Source of the DNA: Glandiceps talaboti
Lineage: Eukaryota; Hemichordata; Enteropneusta; Spengelidae
Length of the DNA: 64,000 bases
Assembly: GCF_964340395.1 (NCBI RefSeq)
Contig: NC_135568.1
Coordinates: forward strand, 13,631,776 to 13,695,775
Reading direction: 5' to 3'
The position numbers were made by a program, and so were the translations under genes. The first letter of the stretch is position 1. Each line of letters opens with the position of its first letter. Positions 1 to 12,639 of this stretch are shown piece after piece. The notes beneath the pieces are model-generated. The model was not told the origin of the DNA, searched no databases, and saw only the letters and a program-made list of their open reading frames with translations.

Positions 1-77
1 AAGAATAATCAACATGTTTCGACAGAAACAATAACAGATATAACATTTTGTTATTCATTTATTACTACCAAACCAAA

Positions 78-414
78 GTGACTATAGCGTTTCAATCAGG
101 CGGTATTTATTACATCTCACACAACATTTTTTTTGCTACAAATTACACAAGCAAACTACAGGCACTGATAGTAAACACGCACATGAATGTTACATTTTAT
201 CTCACTGTGAACACAAATAAACAGTTCTGTGTTTGAATCTTCCTTATTTCATCCGACAGTGATGTTGATTTGTGTTCACAGTGGGGTAAAATGTACCATT
301 TTGTATGCTTGAGCGCTATCAGAGTCTGTATTTTGTGTTTATGCAATTTGTAACAAAAATGTTGTGAAAGGTGTAAAAAATTGTGTTGCCTAATTGAAAC
401 TGTATAGCCACTCA
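78..414. repeat. Foldback (palindromic) element
   Basis: Two imperfect inverted arms, about 78-222 and 254-414, surround a short loop. The left end reads AGTGACTATAGCGTTTCAA; the reverse complement of the right end reads AGTGGCTATACAGTTTCAA. The arms also share CACTGTGAACACAAAT near the loop. There is no coding capacity. This is the structure of a non-autonomous foldback/MITE insertion. The terminal AGTGRCTATA resembles the ends of the palindromic MITE at 4630-4976, so the two may be distantly related. Confidence 0.75.
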
Positions 415-1660
415 GATTTGCTAGTATATATGTATATTTTATATTTGACATCATGTCATTTGGGAATGGTATTTACAGCCACGACCACTGTCCTGTCTAA
501 AGTACACTCTGCACAGCCGTTGATTTTTTCCGCCTTTGAAAACACTGCTCAGTGAGAATTTGGTTACAGTGCCTGGTTATGAGTCTTTAGTAATTGTGTG
601 AGTAAGCTTATGTCAGATTACGGCAACATATTGTTTTGACTAAAGTGATAATCAATCATGGGTACTAGACATAACACTATACAAGAAACAGTTGGCTATA
701 TTCATTCTTAGAAGTCAACCTCTGTCGACCTCAACATATCAACCAATAGCAACGTTTACCAACCTGTGCTAACACTCCAAATATACTGGGTTTTTCTATC
801 TTAAAATCGAGAAATCCCTATTTTTTTAAAATATATTTTATTTGAAATTAAGCATTTTCGCGCTTCACCCTCCTGTTGTTTGTTTATGATTGGTTGATGG
901 CAATATTCTCTGTCCTCACAATATACCTTAGCAAATACTTCAGATGATTAAGGCTGTCTCCCTGAGAATAATTCGAGCCGAAAAATTGTTGAAATAAAAT
1001 TATGAATACATGTATTTATAAATCGTGGACGAAAGATCACATTGAGCTCCGATTGCTGTTTCGTTCCACTTTATGGGTATGTACAACTGAGAGGGCTCAC
1101 TTGCTAGTATTCTGTTTAAAAGAAGAAAACTTCTTACTGAGAGCAGTTGAACAACAGGCTCCGCCCAGTGTCTACACACTGATGTGCTAACACGGCATGG
1201 TTGCTACATTGTTGCATATCAAGTTATTGTATGCACCCCCCCCCCGAGTGACAGTTTTGACACTGTCAATAATCAAACCAGCCAAAAATTGGCTAGATCT
1301 AAATTTAGATAGATCTCTCATGTCAAACCCATAACATATAGACACTGTTGTGTCTATAATGAAATCTTGATCGATTAAACCATGTCTATTATTGTTACAT
1401 TGTAACTTTCTGTCTATAACACATACATTTATCACTGACAACATGTTACAAATATTTTCAAGGGCAATTCACCAAGTGGCATAGTCAAAGAAATAATGAA
1501 GTCATTAGTCCAATTATATTAAGTGATGTGCATTGAATACAACAGAGATATTGGGTGTACTTGGGAAAGCAATGATGAACACAAACGTAGGTTACATACA
1601 TACATATATATATACAGACAGACAGACAGACAGACTGACTGACAGACTTACTTACTGACT

Positions 1661-1707
<47 letters not shown>

Positions 1708-2602
1708 TGACTCATTGACTGACTGGCTGGTTGGTTGGCATGCTGGTTGGCTGACTGGCTGGCTTATTGGCTGACTAACTGACTGATCTAACCAAAATCA
1801 ACACTCTTGATCAATACACTCGATATTTGTCAATTTTTTTGAACCCACACATATCATGTATCCTTTGTAAAAGAATAATCATTCATTCAAATCGGCAGGA
1901 TTGTACTTATTGATCAGTTTTACTTGCGCCCTTCGCACTCCTTCATAATCAAAACTTATCTATCAACACATGACAATTAAAAGATCCCTTAAATTCAAAT
2001 AAAGTAGATAGAGGCAAAGAATCAGACACTGGAATACAGCTCATCATAATCGTTGCATTACCATGATTTATTAACAGTCATTCAAACACCACAAAGTCGT
2101 CCATGTGAGACCAGCCACTTAGTTTAATCCTTTAGCATGTCAATGGTAATGCATACTAATGAGGCTAATTTGCATAATACGCATAGCAAGATTATAGTGG
2201 TTATTATGGATATCAATGATCTTTTCGACTTTTTACGGTGAAAAATTATAGGCCATGCATACTTAAAATAATTCTTGTTTGTTTTCTTTTTTCAAGACTG
2301 GATAAGTATTTAGCCTGTAGTGAAAATTGTACTGTACGATTTTTTTTATCAAGTTTATTTGAAAACAGCATTATTATCACCATGTCACATTCAATAGAAC
2401 AACAAAATAAAAACTTTTTATACTTTTCAAAGAAATTGTGGTAAAAAGTGGTAATTTGTTTGTGCTCTGAAGTCGTGTACCAAACTATTACGTAAGGAAC
2501 AACACTCGGAACAGATGTGTAAGTGTTTGGATTTGGAACTATTCGGGTTATCAAGGTTACCAAGCTGTTTCTTACTAATATGTATGTATCTTCTCAATAC
2601 AG
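415..2602. other. No recognised gene; possible 5' region of the next gene
   Basis: No coding exon could be supported here. The 5' exon(s) of the fucosyltransferase-like gene must lie here or beyond the window, because its first visible exon at 2603 starts after an acceptor in phase 0. One weak candidate is an ATG at 1002 followed by a GTATGT donor near 1077; it keeps phase 0 but does not encode a signal anchor, so it is not annotated. A (GACA)n tract occupies 1614-1705. Confidence 0.5.
1614..1760. repeat. (GACA)n / (GACT)n microsatellite
   Basis: Tandem GACA and GACT tetranucleotides are interrupted by CTTACTTACT and followed by degenerate TGGC/TGAC units. Open frames read from it are repeat artefacts. 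Confidence 0.9.
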
Positions 2603-5600
2603 GAACAATTTGGAGATGAGGAAACTCAGACTTTTCAAGATGAACTAGAAGAGAAGACAACCGATTTTGACGATGTTGCTGACACCGAAATGACAGGCAA
2701 ACTCTTGGACGATGAGTTGAACGAGTGGTTTGGCATAACGACAACAACAGGGGTATATATGCTAATAATGGCATAATTATACAAATCTGGGTTTAAAGAT
2801 CTCTTAGTTTTTCTCTGTTCACTACCAATTTCCCAAAGTACTGAATGAGGGAAGGAAGGAAGGAGGGAGGGAGCAAGGAGGGAAGAGAGTAGGAAACTAA
2901 GGAACCAACTAAAATATTATAAATTTCCTTATAATTGAAATGAATTATTGAGTCAACTTATTTTAGGAATGGGCTAATATTTCGTAAAAGGACACCGTAT
3001 TACGTGGCTTCTATTTTTAATGAGATATTTTGCATGATTAATTATTTGTTTTGCAATTAGATAATATCTTAAGAATACAAACAGTAAATTTATTTCATAT
3101 AATTTGAAACATAGATTGATGATAGTGTCCTATAAAGCTTCAATGTTGACGCACCTTTTAGGGTTAATGAGTCATTTTTGGTTCATACTATATCTTAAGA
3201 ATGCAGGCTTTTGCATTTCGTACAATTGGAAACATAGCTTGGTGATAACGAAACACAATGTTCTATACAGCTTGTGGGCATAGCTTTTAAATTAGTGAGT
3301 CATTTACATAATTATTGACTTTAAAAAGATTCTTTTAAAGAGGATATAGTGATGACATCATGATATATGTTCTACAGACATGATGGTCATCCCTGCATAA
3401 TATCTTAATCATTTGCTTAATTAGTGACAAATACCAACTTTGGGATATATCACGTAAGGTAGTTCAGAGGTATACACAACATAGAGGCTATAGTAATGAC
3501 ACCATTATATAATTACATTCTACAATTGCAAATATGATAGGCCCTATTTGCATATTATACTAATTTGCATAACACATTATGTTTACTAATTAGGAAAGAT
3601 TAATATTATTAGCTTTGGATTTAGAATTAATTATGTTGGTCATATTGCCTTCATGGCAATGCAGTTAATATTGATTATGATTTCTAAGCAGTAAAATTTT
3701 ATCTTCGGATTCTATCGAGAGGGGGCGCTGTATTCATTCTGTCACACTTTAATGGTATTGCAATTTCATGTATAGACAAATCATGTGTCCAAACAACAAT
3801 CACAACTTCATGATGCTCTTTTATCCTCACTGAAGACATTCAGTTTGCATCTGGTTAAGTCTTCTTCTTTTCAAGGAACCTGTATCAACTGTAGTTACAG
3901 ACTACGATGGCATTGAGCATGATGACTATGGAGATGAGAAAACCACCACAGTCGTGGACACTACCATCGCATCGACCACAGTGATGACGTCATCGATGAC
4001 GACAACCGAAGCAACAACAACTGTTACAATGCCCTTTGAGATAACAACCGTGGCAACGTCAACGGGAGACGACTTCACAGATACCTATGTTAATGAAGAT
4101 GAACCAAGTAGTATTCAAGAGGTATGTACAAAACTTTGAAAATTCCTGATACAGTACAAAGCGTAAGGCCAGTGTAGGAAATGAAACGCCATGATTTTCA
4201 CAAGAAAGATCTCATAAATTCAAGTAGTTTTTTTTTCAGTTTTCTTACTTTCTGTTTATCAAAATTAGATCGACCCTAGATGCTTTGAATAAAACAATGA
4301 AACAACGCCCTCTATGGCTGTATCAAAAAATAACATGTCATTAATGCGCTAACCTGGGTTGCCCAGACTCTCGCCGTTGAGGACATGCCCCCAAAGGCGA
4401 GATTCTGGGTGATGCCCTCAACGGCGAGAGTAACCCAGACTTGTACTAATGACTGTAATGACTGTGAGACTGATAGTAAGATGGTGATGTATCTGGGTGA
4501 AAATGATTTTATATCGCTGTCATGAAGTTTTGTACTTTGATAAATCATAATGGTTTATCATTCTATCAGTCTGATTTTAATTGCCATTTCTACATTATAT
4601 TTCAAATTCTCCCCAATAACATATTAAAGTGGCCATATGGATGACGATTGGGTATTTATTTTGGATTTTTAATTTATAAAACTATTTTATCGTAGCTTCC
4701 TACTTGAAAAACCAACATGACACAACATATACCAAGTCCGTGTTTGTAGTTCAATGAACTGCAAAAGCATAATAAATGTGTAAAATGTTTGTTATTGTAC
4801 GTAATAACAAACATTTTCATATATTTTTTTGCTTTTTGCATGTACTAAATGACAAAGACAGACTTAGACAATGTTGTTTCAAATTGACTTTTCAAGTAGG
4901 ATTCCATGATAAAATTGTTTCATAAATTCAAAATTCAAAATAAATACCCAATCCTCATCCATATGGCCACTTTAAAACCTGCAGAATAGTTAAAACAATT
5001 CAATATGTAATAAAATAACCCTTGTCTCATATAAATGCACAGTGATCCCACTGGATCCCACTAAAATAAAAAAAATAATTCAATCATTCTTTCATTGCTA
5101 TGGAAACGATTATTTTTGAAATCATAAAACCAATTTGTGTGCCCTCAAAATTTCATTAGATGGAAATATATTTTTGAATGAATATAATTTTACTCACTGT
5201 GATATCTAACAAGCTGTGTTGACCGAAACATTAAATTTACGCACAGCTGGACTGAAATCCGTCAAAATTAGACAAACCATCTCGTCAAATGATAATCGGA
5301 TCTAAATTTACAACGTAGAAAACGTTTCATTGCACGGATTATAGATAATATGAAGCTCCGATATTTGTCACACAGATGTGGCGATTTGTAGACTTAAGTA
5401 CCATTATTGCCTTTTGTTTGTTTGTTTTTCCTCCAGTATAATTTTCCATAAGCATTAATGCAAGTTCACTTGCCCAGTCACAATCGTGATTTGCTTTACA
5501 CAGTCGTGGACATTTTCAGATTGTAAACATCCTTGTTTTGTATTTGCTTTAATTGTCCATCGCAAAATTCACCAAATTCGTGTGTCCGCCAACCTGTAGC

Positions 5601-8600
5601 CTGCTAAACACCCAGTAGCTATTTTTCAGCCTTGACTATTACAGTGAATTTCAAAATACCATGCAGCTTTTCTGTTTGATACAACCACGCAGAAACCAAC
5701 ACAAATCTGGTGTGGCACATGCCACACTTCAATAGCAAGATCACATTTAGTCTAAATGAAATATACCATTTAAATGTATTGTAACTCCATGCAGACATTC
5801 GGGCGCCAATGTTTTGTTTGTATCAAACATCCAATGAAGGGCGCGTAAATGTCCTTTGTGGTGTTCACTTGATGTCTGTATGTTGGCATGTGTAGTTCAT
5901 TTCACTTTAGACAAAATGTAGCAAGAAACTGTATTCATTTAATCTTGCTATCATAAAGTGTAGCATGTTCGGTTTGTTGTTGGTGTCTGCATGGTTGTAT
6001 CAAACAGAAAAGCTGCACGGTAATGTGAAATTCACTGTATTTTTGATCATGATTGTATTTCCTCCAACAAAATCTGCAAGCAACGAAGAGGTTGTTTACC
6101 CAGTTAGTCGCAGTAGGGACTTTCTGTCCCGTTTGGCGACTTGTACCTTTAAATATAAATTTTCTATTAGTCATGATCACATCCGAACAAAACTCACAGG
6201 CAATTGTACAGTTAATTTGCCAAATTACAACAAGGGGCTGGCTGTACAGATCAGATATGGTAATGTCAAGGTTTAGTCATCAATAAAATCTTTATTTATA
6301 TTCATTGGTTTTTCCTCCAGCAAACTCGCAGGCAACGGAGAGGTCATTAGCTGACAGGAAGGACATGTTTTCCAGATGTGGCAACTTATAGACTTAGTAT
6401 GAGTTTTATTTGTATACTTCAGTTGTCACCACTAAGTGCAAAAACCCACAGGCTATGACCCAGTTCATTTGCCAAGCTTCCAACGCGGGCACATATATGG
6501 CAAGACCGAAATACAATATATATTGTTTTTTATTTATTTTACCTCCAGCAAAGCCCAGAGGCAACAGAGAGTTCATTTGCTGAGTCAGAACAGATCGAGT
6601 CTAAGATTTCAGAATCAAATGTCTATGACGAAGACTGGGAGTATTCTTTCGATCAAGAAACCGCGAGTACAGATGCCTATTATGACGCCCTCACCGACCA
6701 AATGACTACAACGGTACAAAATATTAAAGTCCCACAGCCTGTAGCTAAGGGATTTGATGGTCACTTTTGTTCCATAATGAAATATACTTATATTATAGAA
6801 AATTGAACCATTACAAAAAAAGATTTATCAGCTTGGTAGATCAAATGAAGTACACAATATATTATAACGCACACAGTTCAAATGTAATTGAGAAACGGGT
6901 ACGTGAAGCAGGAAACTTTAAAGAAAAGAATATGCAAATAGTATGTAAATTACCTGATTGTGTACATGTACAGTGTAATAATAAGTCAAAATTTATTGCC
7001 TAAAAATGAGAAAATTTACACTTTAAAAAAGTTGTTACAGTCACCAGAAAGTCTGTTGAACAAGTACACTTACTGGTTTGCATTATCCAACACGAAGGTG
7101 TGAGAAAAATATAATATTCTTCACGACCTTGAAAAAAAAATTGCAACTTCAGAACAGCATAAGTATGTTATTGTGCAATGTTTTCAAAATCTATAATTAT
7201 GCTTGCCAAAATATCTTCCCATCTCTCATTGGTAGGACGTTACGCAGATGATGTTCACCTACAACTCACGATCACCGGGGGATGACCGCCAACTTGAAGT
7301 TAATTACGACGAAGATGAACAGGAAGACGACACGATGGATGATGTGGAGTATCCAAAGGATGAAAACGATGACGAGGTAAACTACCCACAAACTGATGAC
7401 GTCATGGAAGATGAGTACGATGACGAGAGAGAGGAAGACACTTATGATAATGGGGAAGATTACGAAGAGTATGAAAGTGTAAGTTGAATGTTTTTTTCAA
7501 TCGTTACAGAACTGTTTGGAAACAGAGGTGAGACTAATTTTGATTACATTGTCAGGAGTTTCTTTTTGTTCGCCCAGCTGGCTTCAACATTGTGTAGCAA
7601 TCTCCAAGAGATGTGAAGCAACTGATAGTATGTACTTCCCATAATGCCTCGCCCCATGTACAGTACAGCAGACCTCCTCTGATCACGATTTCCCAATTTT
7701 GAAGAGATCATTCCATTGAAATAATGTATATACGTTCCCTATAATGCAATTTCATTTCTTTGGCAGAGTGAGCATAATGTCAGATTTAAATAATTAAGTG
7801 ACTGGTTGATTTATTGCCAACTTATTTTCTACTGTAGGAAGAACAACAAGAGACAGAACAGGAGCAATCTGAGGAAGACGAGGCTCCATTGTGGCAAGCG
7901 CCCCCTGTCGCAGAACCCATAACAAATTTTTCGTCTAACATCGTACAGCGCCCTCAATATATTTTACCAGTATTTCGTGGTATTGGGCAAGGACCCAATA
8001 ACCAGTACCTCGCATTCAAGGCGGTCGTCCTGTACGCCATGATGCACAATAAAACAGTTGTTTTGCCGCCATTTTTTAACCATCACCGTATAACGGAGGA
8101 TGACGTCAGAACGTTCGAGGAAACTTTCAACTCAAACTTGCTAGGGGGCATTGTACGAGTAGCTACCCTTGACGAGTTCAGAAGAGACTGTCACAATAAA
8201 GTTGACGCTGTACTTTACACAAAACCTTGTGTAAATCCTCATTCGTGTTACTTTGATTCTATTTATCGGACTATGATTCCAATTTTTGAAATTTTAACAG
8301 GGATAAAATTTCCGTCAAAAGAAAGTTTCGAAGATGGGGACGAAACAAAAATGCCAATAACCATGTTGCCAACGGACCCTGCAATCTTCACACACGAATC
8401 AATTTATGACTATCTGTACAGGATTAAGGATTCATTCAGGACAGACTCTGAATGCGCCGCCATGTTTTATCCTTTCCCGTTTATGAAACTCATGATGAGG
8501 GCATATAGCAATGATATCTATATGAAATTGGAGCAACATCTAGCGAGGGCGCTGTATATAAGAAAAATGGCCGACCATTTCATCCGAACCACGATGGAAA

Positions 8601-10570
8601 ACCGACCATTTATGGCTGTGCACTGGAGACTAAATTATGATTTCAAAATAGTTTGGTGAGTAAGTCAAGTTCCTTTAGAATGAATTATACAGTCGACTGA
8701 GTCTATATTTTTTTTTTGAAGTGTGTACCTAGATTTTTTGTTAGATAAGTGAGTGAAATTTGTTACCAATTTGAAAGAAAAAATGAAACAGTTTAAAAAT
8801 TAAGGCTCATATTTAAATATGAGGATTTCTTTTTTGTAGTTATCAAAAATGTGAAACATTATTTAAAAAGTAAAAAAAAATGTAGTAATAAGTAAGATAC
8901 AAAATATAAATGTGAATTTATGAAGTGGATTTAGAGGTAAATTCAATAAATTTGCCCTGTTCATGAAAAATGAAGAAATCAGCATTTTAAAAGGAAGAGG
9001 AAGGCACTATAGATCCCCAGACGCAGTTTGTTGAAATCTTTTAATTGAAATGATGAATGTACCCGAAATTGGGTCATGATTTCGGCTTCTGGTAACCGGG
9101 AGAAAAAAACAACCTTAGTGCGTACATGGTAAGGCAAGTGCAGAAATGATATAAAATGACTATATAAACATAAAAATGATAATTTGACTTTACAGGTGTG
9201 GTCGCCGTGTGGAGTGTCGTTGGGGTTGTCAATATATCTACAAACGAAATTCTTCAGAAGAAATTACGTCCTATTTTGTAAACATTATGCAAGCATTTAA
9301 TCTTAGTGCTATTTACTTCGCATCGCCACCTATGCAAAGGGTAACTATTTAGTATTCAATATTCCTTGAATGATATTAACCCTTGCTTTATAATAATGCC
9401 ACAAATCACTGTTCGTATAACGCATATTATCATGTACACAGACTTTCATGGGCGCCATCTTGAGGAATTGCGCCCTCATTCAATACGGTCTAAAATACTT
9501 TTGTTTTTTAGTCGTGAACCATCGAGATTTCGAAAGTGGCAAGAAAGTTTCAGTAAGACAGGTAAACATGTAAAATCAAGACTTTGATTTTATTAAAAGT
9601 TGAGCTTTCAAGTAACCATGGTAATAATGTGAAATTCTGAAGAAAATTATTGATGAGATATATAAAGAGAGTTTTGTAATCTGTATAACTGTTCTTTTTC
9701 CATCTTGTTTGATCTATACAAGCAATGTATGTGTTCTTGTTTGTATTCTATAGCAAAGGGTTTGGGATAACGTGCGAACAAAAATTCCCTATGCATTTAA
9801 CTCAACAAACCTACTATCAGGACTGCGGGATCTGGATGTTCCGGAACTGACGTCACCATTAGAAGACGACAATTACATCATTTCCCTTATCGAGCAAGAA
9901 CTATGTTATCGTAAGTTTTCGTCATTTTATATAATAATTGAATCGTGTACAGTACACACTTGCAATTTTTTTGCGCTGTAATCACATGTAACCTATTTTA
10001 CACGTCGACAAGGTAAAAGGACAAATTAGAAATGTTTGAGTTTCTTAGATATGTCACTATCACTTGATATATGAACAGAGTTAAGTTTATTAAAACAGCA
10101 ATCTGTCAACTACCGTAACGAAACAAATTATGAGAAAAAAGTCGTGATCTTCGAAAGATTAGAGAAGCCTGCTTGGAGTCTGCAAGTTACCAGGTCGAGC
10201 ATCGAGGTCTTTGTTTCTCCTGTAAGTATTTCCATACTAAAGTATTCTATTGCTTTGCCGTACATCTAAAGACACCATATAATTACTTGTCCGTAACTAA
10301 GATATCGCATCATATCTCAAAGTCGTAAACCACCACCCTCTTTTACGACACCGTCCAAGTCGCATGCGCAGTCTCGCGGAAGAAATAACAGCTCTGATTT
10401 GCGAAAATAATCATATAATATTTTGTATTTTAATTTTCCCCACAGGGGCATCTATGTTTATTGGAACGGCTGTCTCTACGTGGTCCTACATGGTGGAACA
10501 GCAGAGAATTGGAAGGGGTACTTTATTTATGCCAGATGTCTTCGGTGACCCGGATGGAAAATGTAGATAG
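2603..10570 (+). CDS. O-fucosyltransferase-like protein with acidic Thr-rich stalk (5' end not found)
   Basis: Eight exons join in frame: 2603-2752, 3876-4121, 6549-6713, 7236-7478, 7838-8655, 9196-9340, 9754-9910 and 10446-10570 (stop TAG). All have AG/GT borders, giving about 683 visible residues. The first four exons are all phase 0. They encode a low-complexity stalk rich in Asp, Glu and Thr, with runs such as TTTEATTTVT and DEDEQEDD. From exon 5 the protein resembles the GDP-fucose protein O-fucosyltransferase fold: a GQGPNNQYLAFKAVVLYAM start, then KTVVLPPFF, then VHWRLNYDF, which matches the family's H-x-R substrate-binding loop. The C-terminal FIGTAVSTWSYMVEQQR matches the late family motif. 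The likely role is transfer of fucose to secreted proteins in the ER or Golgi, with the stalk holding the domain away from the membrane; that is inferred. No signal anchor is visible because the first exon is missing. Exact acceptor and activity are unknown. Confidence 0.8.
3040..3620. repeat. Divergent tandem repeat, about 130-bp unit
   Basis: This lies in an intron. Units near 3061, 3191, 3330 and 3460 share ATATCTTAAGAAT, a following ATTTGAAACATAG-like block and a closing TTAATGAGTCATTT / TTTGCATAAT block. Similar units recur near 62440-62720 and 63760-64000, so this is a dispersed tandem-repeat family. Confidence 0.6.
4370..4431. repeat. Short hairpin
   Basis: CTCTCGCCGTTGAGG near 4370-4384 is matched by its exact complement CCTCAACGGCGAGAG near 4417-4431, with about 32 bases between. 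It is GC-rich against an AT-rich intron and flanked by CCAGACT / ACCCAGAC. It may be a small foldback insertion. Confidence 0.7.
4630..4976. mobile_element. Palindromic MITE, family P, copy 1 (full length)
   Basis: The element starts AAGTGGCCATATGGATGA and ends with the complementary TCCATATGGCCACTTT. Complementarity continues through GGGTATTTATTTT and across the arms to a central palindrome, TTGTTATTGTACGTAATAACAA, near 4790-4812. It is about 347 bp with no coding capacity. Related copies lie at 16866-17160 and 55258-55590, and a terminal fragment at 62110-62150. Confidence 0.85.
5370..6600 (+). repeat. Decayed tandem exon-like units upstream of coding exon 3
   Basis: The acceptor and 5' part of the coding exon at 6549 (CCTCCAG then CAAAGCCCAGAGGCAAC) recur upstream in degenerate form near 6053, 6189, 6319 and 6440, roughly every 110-135 bp; a weaker match lies near 5431. 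A shared spacer block, GATGTGGC(A/G)A(C/T)TT(A/G)TAGACTTA, occurs near 5378 and 6377. The 6319 copy keeps CCTCCAGCAAACTCGCAGGC but hits a stop in frame. Either an exon was tandemly duplicated and the extra copies decayed, or one unit of an intronic minisatellite became an exon. Confidence 0.6.
5636..6042. mobile_element. Foldback element, about 400 bp
   Basis: The left arm GTGAATTTCAAAATACCATG... from about 5645 is complementary to the right arm ...TGGTTGTATCAAACAGAAAA / GCTGCACGGTAATGTGAAATTCAC ending near 6040. Complementarity, with gaps, continues inward to a centre near 5825 (GTTTGTATCAAAC). It lies inside the exon-like tandem array, which it interrupts. It has no coding capacity. Confidence 0.7.
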
Positions 10571-11339
10571 TCGTAGGTCGTCGTAACAGTTTAGAAAGAC
10601 TTTTTTAATAACTGTCCTTAAAAATTATTCTCTTTTTTCACTTTTATTTCCGTTTTTCCGTTTTGATTTGACCAGTTCTTTCGAAGGCTATGATATCCAA
10701 CAACACGCATGAAGAAATACTTTTTTATACAATGGATTTGCATGAAGTAAAATTGCATTTGGTATAAGGTCCACAATTTTTGCAGTTTTCTTCAGCTAAA
10801 TTTAATTAAACTTTAGACAGATCACTGTCATACTTGTGGGATCTAGTTCTATCCCTGTCACTCCCTGTCTGATCACTCGATCTATTTCAAAGAGACTTCA
10901 AAGTTTAAATACTATATTTGTTGTTCATCACGGTGACAACAAAACAAGGTAATGTTCTACAAGAAGTGCAAACAAATTAAACCCAAAAACATTTTAGTCC
11001 GAATTACGACTTTAATATTGTAATACGTGTGTATGTCTCAGCGACTTAAAGTTAGTGTCTTGGACTTGGGTAGATCCTATTCTAAACTTACCCAACTTGC
11101 GACATACGTATAGGGCTATACCATACAATACTTTGATTCTATTTTCTACGTCATAAGACTACATACCATAGTTTGCTATTGACTTGGTACAAATTATAGA
11201 CATCAAAAAACTCCTTACCATAGATGACATTTCTAGATAGAGCCACAAAGTACAACTGATCGCTGTTGCTGCCTTACGATAACGTCCTCCAAACCACACA
11301 CACACAAAGAAATATCTATCTCAACTAACCAACCAATTC

Positions 11340-11462
11340 AAACATACCCACCTACCTACCTACCTACATACCCACCTACCTACCTACCTACCCCCCACAC
11401 GCCCACACATACATACATACATACATACATACATACATACATACATACATACATACATACTA
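11340..11462. repeat. (CTAC)n / (ATAC)n microsatellite
   Basis: CTAC units at 11350-11395 grade into an ATAC run at 11407-11460. Confidence 0.9.
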
Positions 11463-11947
11463 CCGACCGACAGACGAACATAATGCTTCGGCGAGTATTT
11501 GATAATAATTTATCAATAACATAGAATAAAAACAGTCAATATGTAAGTAGAAGGGCCGTCGCTAGGTGAAATTTTACAGGTATGTTTTTATCTTAACTTG
11601 ATCAAAACAAAATCAATATCTCAAAATTCATTTAACAATTTGTTTTCGCCGTTATTCAAAGAATTGCTGTGCAACCGAACTATACACGTCACATTTTGTG
11701 ATATGTATTCTGATTTTTTTTTATTACGGTGACATGGAACAGGGTGTCCTTGTGTACATAGTAACACACTTTGTTGATACTCTACATGAATAAATTGTAC
11801 ACATATATGGACTTTGGTATAGATTATATCTCTATTGGTTATTTTCAGTTGAATACTCCTGCCATTATTTTGTATTTTTGAAGTGACAAAGACTTCATGA
11901 ATAAAATCTATATCAGGCTATGTTATCCATGCATAGATACAGGTAAA

Positions 11948-11949
11948 TT

Positions 11950-12035
<86 letters not shown>

Positions 12036-12113
12036 CGCGTGTGTGCAATACATATATAAAATGAAAGAACGAAGTCGTCTTCTTTCATTATATCGTTATA
12101 AATAAATAAATAA

Positions 12114-12185
<72 letters not shown>

Positions 12186-12274
12186 GTGCGCGTGTGTGCA
12201 ATACATATATAAAATGAAAGAACGAAGTCGTCTTCTTTCATTATATCGTTATAAATAAATAAATAAATAAATAA

Positions 12275-12333
<59 letters not shown>

Positions 12334-12335
12334 AG
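11948..12335. repeat. (GT)n arrays with a tandemly duplicated compound unit
   Basis: A compound unit of (GT)n, GCGTGCGCGTGTGTGCAATAC, a unique block containing GAACGAAGTCGTCTTC, (AAAT)n and (AT)n appears twice in a row, from about 12018 and about 12160. The unique blocks appear identical, so the duplication is recent. Confidence 0.85.
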
Positions 12336-12407
12336 TGTGTGTGAATATATATAAATATATATTTAGTTTTGGTATAAGGTCCAGAATTTTTGCAGTTTTC
12401 CAAAACT

Positions 12408-12635
<228 letters not shown>

Positions 12636-12639
12636 AAAT

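Noticed and set aside
1002-1077. ATG plus GTATGT donor as first exon of the fucosyltransferase-like gene
   Set aside because: Phase fits, but there is no signal peptide or anchor and no supporting motif.
9442-9561. A 120-bp segment with AG/GT borders in phase 0 between fucosyltransferase exons
   Set aside because: The flanking exons join well without it, and the inserted residues do not resemble the family; at most an unproven cassette exon.
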